NCBI GenBank assembly: GCA_026390275.1
Contig: JAPLGF010000267.1
Span: 1-7,410 of the forward strand
Source: Candidatus Atribacteria bacterium
GTDB lineage: Bacteria > Atribacterota > Atribacteria > Atribacterales > Atribacteraceae
Direction: 5' to 3'
DNA: 7,410 nt
Shown here: positions 6,591 through 7,410 of the stretch, piece by piece
How the letters are laid out: the number at the start of each line of letters is the position of its first letter
How positions within the stretch are numbered: the stretch's first letter is position 1
The notes under the pieces: model-generated
Databases searched by the model: none
The model's input: the letters and a program-made list of their open reading frames with translations, nothing else
Told to the model about the DNA's origin: nothing
Program-made: the position numbers and the translations under genes

Positions 6591-6641
6591 CTACGAAGGT
6601 TGTTACCGTATTTCGTGACAACCTTCGTAGAGTCTTTTTTT
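6591..6641 (+). terminator. Strong intrinsic terminator
   Basis: CTACGAAGGTTGT (6591-6603) pairs perfectly with ACAACCTTCGTAG (6618-6630). Three more pairs (one wobble) extend the stem to 16 bp around an eight-base loop. Seven Ts follow at 6635-6641. It closes the transcript of the 94-residue gene; on the minus strand there is no T-run, so it is one-directional. Confidence 0.92.
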
Positions 6642-6653
6642 ATTTTTCTCTTT

Positions 6654-6818
6654 TTAAGATTTGATTACTCCGCCGATGGTCCCCCCAATCAAACCCCGGA
6701 TTCCTTCATGCCAGCCCGTCAACAGAATTATCATTCCTGTTAATCCACTTAATAAAATATTCTTTCAATTTTGCTTCTCTGACGGTGTCCGGAACTGGTG
6801 CATGTTTGGCTTTTCCAT
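6654..6818 (-). pseudogene. Small membrane-protein gene interrupted by an in-frame TGA
   Basis: On the minus strand an ATG at 6818-6816 opens a 55-codon frame ending in TAA (6656-6654), with one internal TGA at 6767-6765 (codon 18). The first 17 residues are polar. The part after the TGA has a hydrophobic segment (LLSGLTGMIILLTG), a WHEG turn, then a glycine-rich GLIGGTIGGVIKS tail, which reads like one transmembrane helix plus a glycine-zipper end. A single C-to-T change in CGA (Arg) would explain the TGA. Since TGA is a normal stop here, I read this as a broken gene or a sequencing error. There is no good ribosome binding site and the family is not recognised; chance coding cannot be excluded. 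Confidence 0.35.
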
Positions 6819-6839
6819 GTTTTTTCTGGAAAAATGGTG

Positions 6840-6845
6840 TACAAT
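6840..6845 (+). promoter_or_regulatory. Possible -10 box for the zinc-finger-like gene
   Basis: TACAAT at 6840-6845 matches the -10 consensus at five of six positions, with TG directly before it. No recognisable -35 lies at 16-18 bp. It would give a leader of about 70 nt. It is supported mainly by the need for a start between the terminator at 6591 and the gene at 6925. Confidence 0.35.
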
Positions 6846-6910
6846 AAAAAGAGGGAAGTTGATAAGAAAATTGGATAAAATTCTTTTTCTTTTTAAAAGA
6901 TGGACATTGA

Positions 6911-6927
6911 AGGAGGGGATGATCATG
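6911..6927 (+). promoter_or_regulatory. Ribosome binding site that decides between two ATGs
   Basis: AGGAGG (6911-6916) lies 8 nt before ATG 6925 but only 2 nt before the in-frame ATG 6919. Normal spacing therefore favours 6925. Longer upstream extensions of this frame have no ribosome binding site and unlikely composition. Confidence 0.7.
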
Positions 6928-7101
6928 GGTTGGAAGCTGGAAAAAAACTCTGAAAAAAAACCTTGTTCTGTCTGCGGGTATTCTATTCAGCCCTATGTTC
7001 CGTGTGCCTGTCGGGAAGAAGATGAGAAAGTTGTGGAGTGCGTGCATTTGTCCTGTTTTAAGAAACAACATCCCGACGAATTTGATGGACTTCAAAAGTG
7101 A
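6925..7101 (+). CDS. Small cysteine-rich, probably zinc-binding protein
   Basis: A 58-residue protein with a basic N-terminus and closely spaced metal ligands: C14-x2-C17 (CSVCG), C27-x-C29 (CAC), C39, and H41-x2-C44 (HLSCF). The frame C-x2-C, a hydrophobic strand with Ile, then H-x2-C-F followed by lysines, matches the outline of treble-clef fingers such as the PARP-type zinc finger, with a shorter middle; the CAC pair is extra and could hold a second metal or a disulfide. This is a pattern resemblance only. Such small proteins often bind nucleic acid or a protein partner, but no function can be assigned. ATG 6925 is chosen from ribosome-binding-site spacing. The gene is monocistronic, with a terminator about 100 nt downstream. 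No signal peptide or membrane segment is seen. Confidence 0.7.
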   Translation: MGWKLEKNSEKKPCSVCGYSIQPYVPCACREEDEKVVECVHLSCFKKQHPDEFDGLQK

Positions 7102-7203
7102 GAGAGATTTTTTCCGGTTGATTTCCTTCCGTGCTCTCATCGTTTGTGATTCATCCTGAAATATCATCGGGAGGAAGCTCGAGGTTTTTCTGATATTATT
7201 GGA

Positions 7204-7257
7204 ATGTGGCGTATCTCGGGGGAGTGATCATTCTCATGGTACGCCATGTGTTTTTTT
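7204..7257 (+). terminator. Intrinsic terminator after the zinc-finger-like gene
   Basis: ATGTGGCGTA (7204-7213) pairs with TACGCCATGT (7240-7249) in ten pairs including two wobbles; GAGTGA (7223-7228) and TCATTC (7229-7234) add an inner inverted repeat. Seven Ts follow at 7251-7257. Confidence 0.8.
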
Positions 7258-7410
7258 AAAGTTCATTATTTTCTACAGTTTTCATTTACCGCTTAGGTTC
7301 TTTTCTACATAGCTTTTTTCACTACCCGGAAATTTACAACCTACGCTGTAAAATTAATAAAAGACAAAAGAAAAAATACAAAAAAAACAACCATGCTACT
7401 TTTGAAAAAG
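7258..7410. other. AT-rich right end without a gene
   Basis: No gene is seen on either strand. The only structure noted is TTTACA (7333-7338) and TGTAAA (7347-7352), a six-base inverted repeat with an eight-base spacer, which could be an operator or chance. An ATG at 7393 begins a frame that leaves the window, without a ribosome binding site. Confidence 0.4.

Noticed and set aside
6706..7167. A 153-codon minus-strand frame opposite the zinc-finger-like gene
   Set aside because: It is antisense to a better-supported gene, has no ribosome binding site and is lysine/phenylalanine rich from the reversed A/T runs.
7393..7410. Possible start of a gene at the right edge
   Set aside because: The ATG follows an A-rich tract without a ribosome binding site and only six codons are visible.
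1..7410. CRISPR array, tRNA, rRNA, insertion sequence or phage genes
   Set aside because: No regularly spaced repeats, no cloverleaf or rRNA stretch and no transposase, integrase or phage protein was recognised on either strand.

Overview
The window looks like a stretch of chromosome from an anaerobic, deep-branching bacterium. The main evidence is the glycerol operon: a glycerol kinase, an FAD- and [2Fe-2S]-binding GlpA-like dehydrogenase, an NAD(P)/FAD oxidoreductase and a small DUF1667 iron-sulfur protein, in the order I recall from Thermotoga and other fermentative anaerobes. A Thermotogota- or Atribacterota-like host would fit, but nothing here fixes the taxonomy. Coding sequence is of medium GC and the gaps are AT-rich. 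TGA is an ordinary stop codon (used by the 5'-partial gene, glpK, the glpA-like gene and the 58-residue gene).

Layout. Positions 2-1021 hold the 3' part of an amidohydrolase or uronate-isomerase-like gene that enters from the left. Positions 1022-1346 are non-coding and hold a palindromic REP-like remnant, an extended -10 promoter, and a leader with a strong intrinsic terminator about 40 nt before the next gene. Positions 1347-5840 are one tight four-gene operon in which every junction overlaps (17, 17 and 35 nt). Positions 5841-6260 are an AT-rich gap with a candidate promoter and small inverted repeats. Positions 6261-6545 encode a 94-residue unknown protein with its own promoter, an excellent ribosome binding site and a strong terminator. 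On the minus strand, 6818-6654 looks like a small membrane-protein gene broken by one TGA. Positions 6925-7101 encode a 58-residue cysteine-rich, probably zinc-binding protein followed by a terminator. The last 150 bases are AT-rich and show no gene.

How the operon should work (inference from families): glycerol is phosphorylated by GlpK; the GlpA-like flavoprotein oxidises glycerol-3-phosphate to dihydroxyacetone phosphate; electrons pass through its C-terminal [2Fe-2S] domain to the NAD(P)-binding flavoprotein, with the DUF1667 protein as a third, iron-sulfur partner in place of the GlpC membrane-anchor subunit of E. coli. No glycerol channel, GlpC or GlpP/GlpR regulator lies in the window. 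The glpK leader has the architecture of transcription attenuation. The most interesting points are the leader attenuator, the GlpA/oxidoreductase/DUF1667 trio, the small zinc-finger-like protein and the interrupted minus-strand reading frame.
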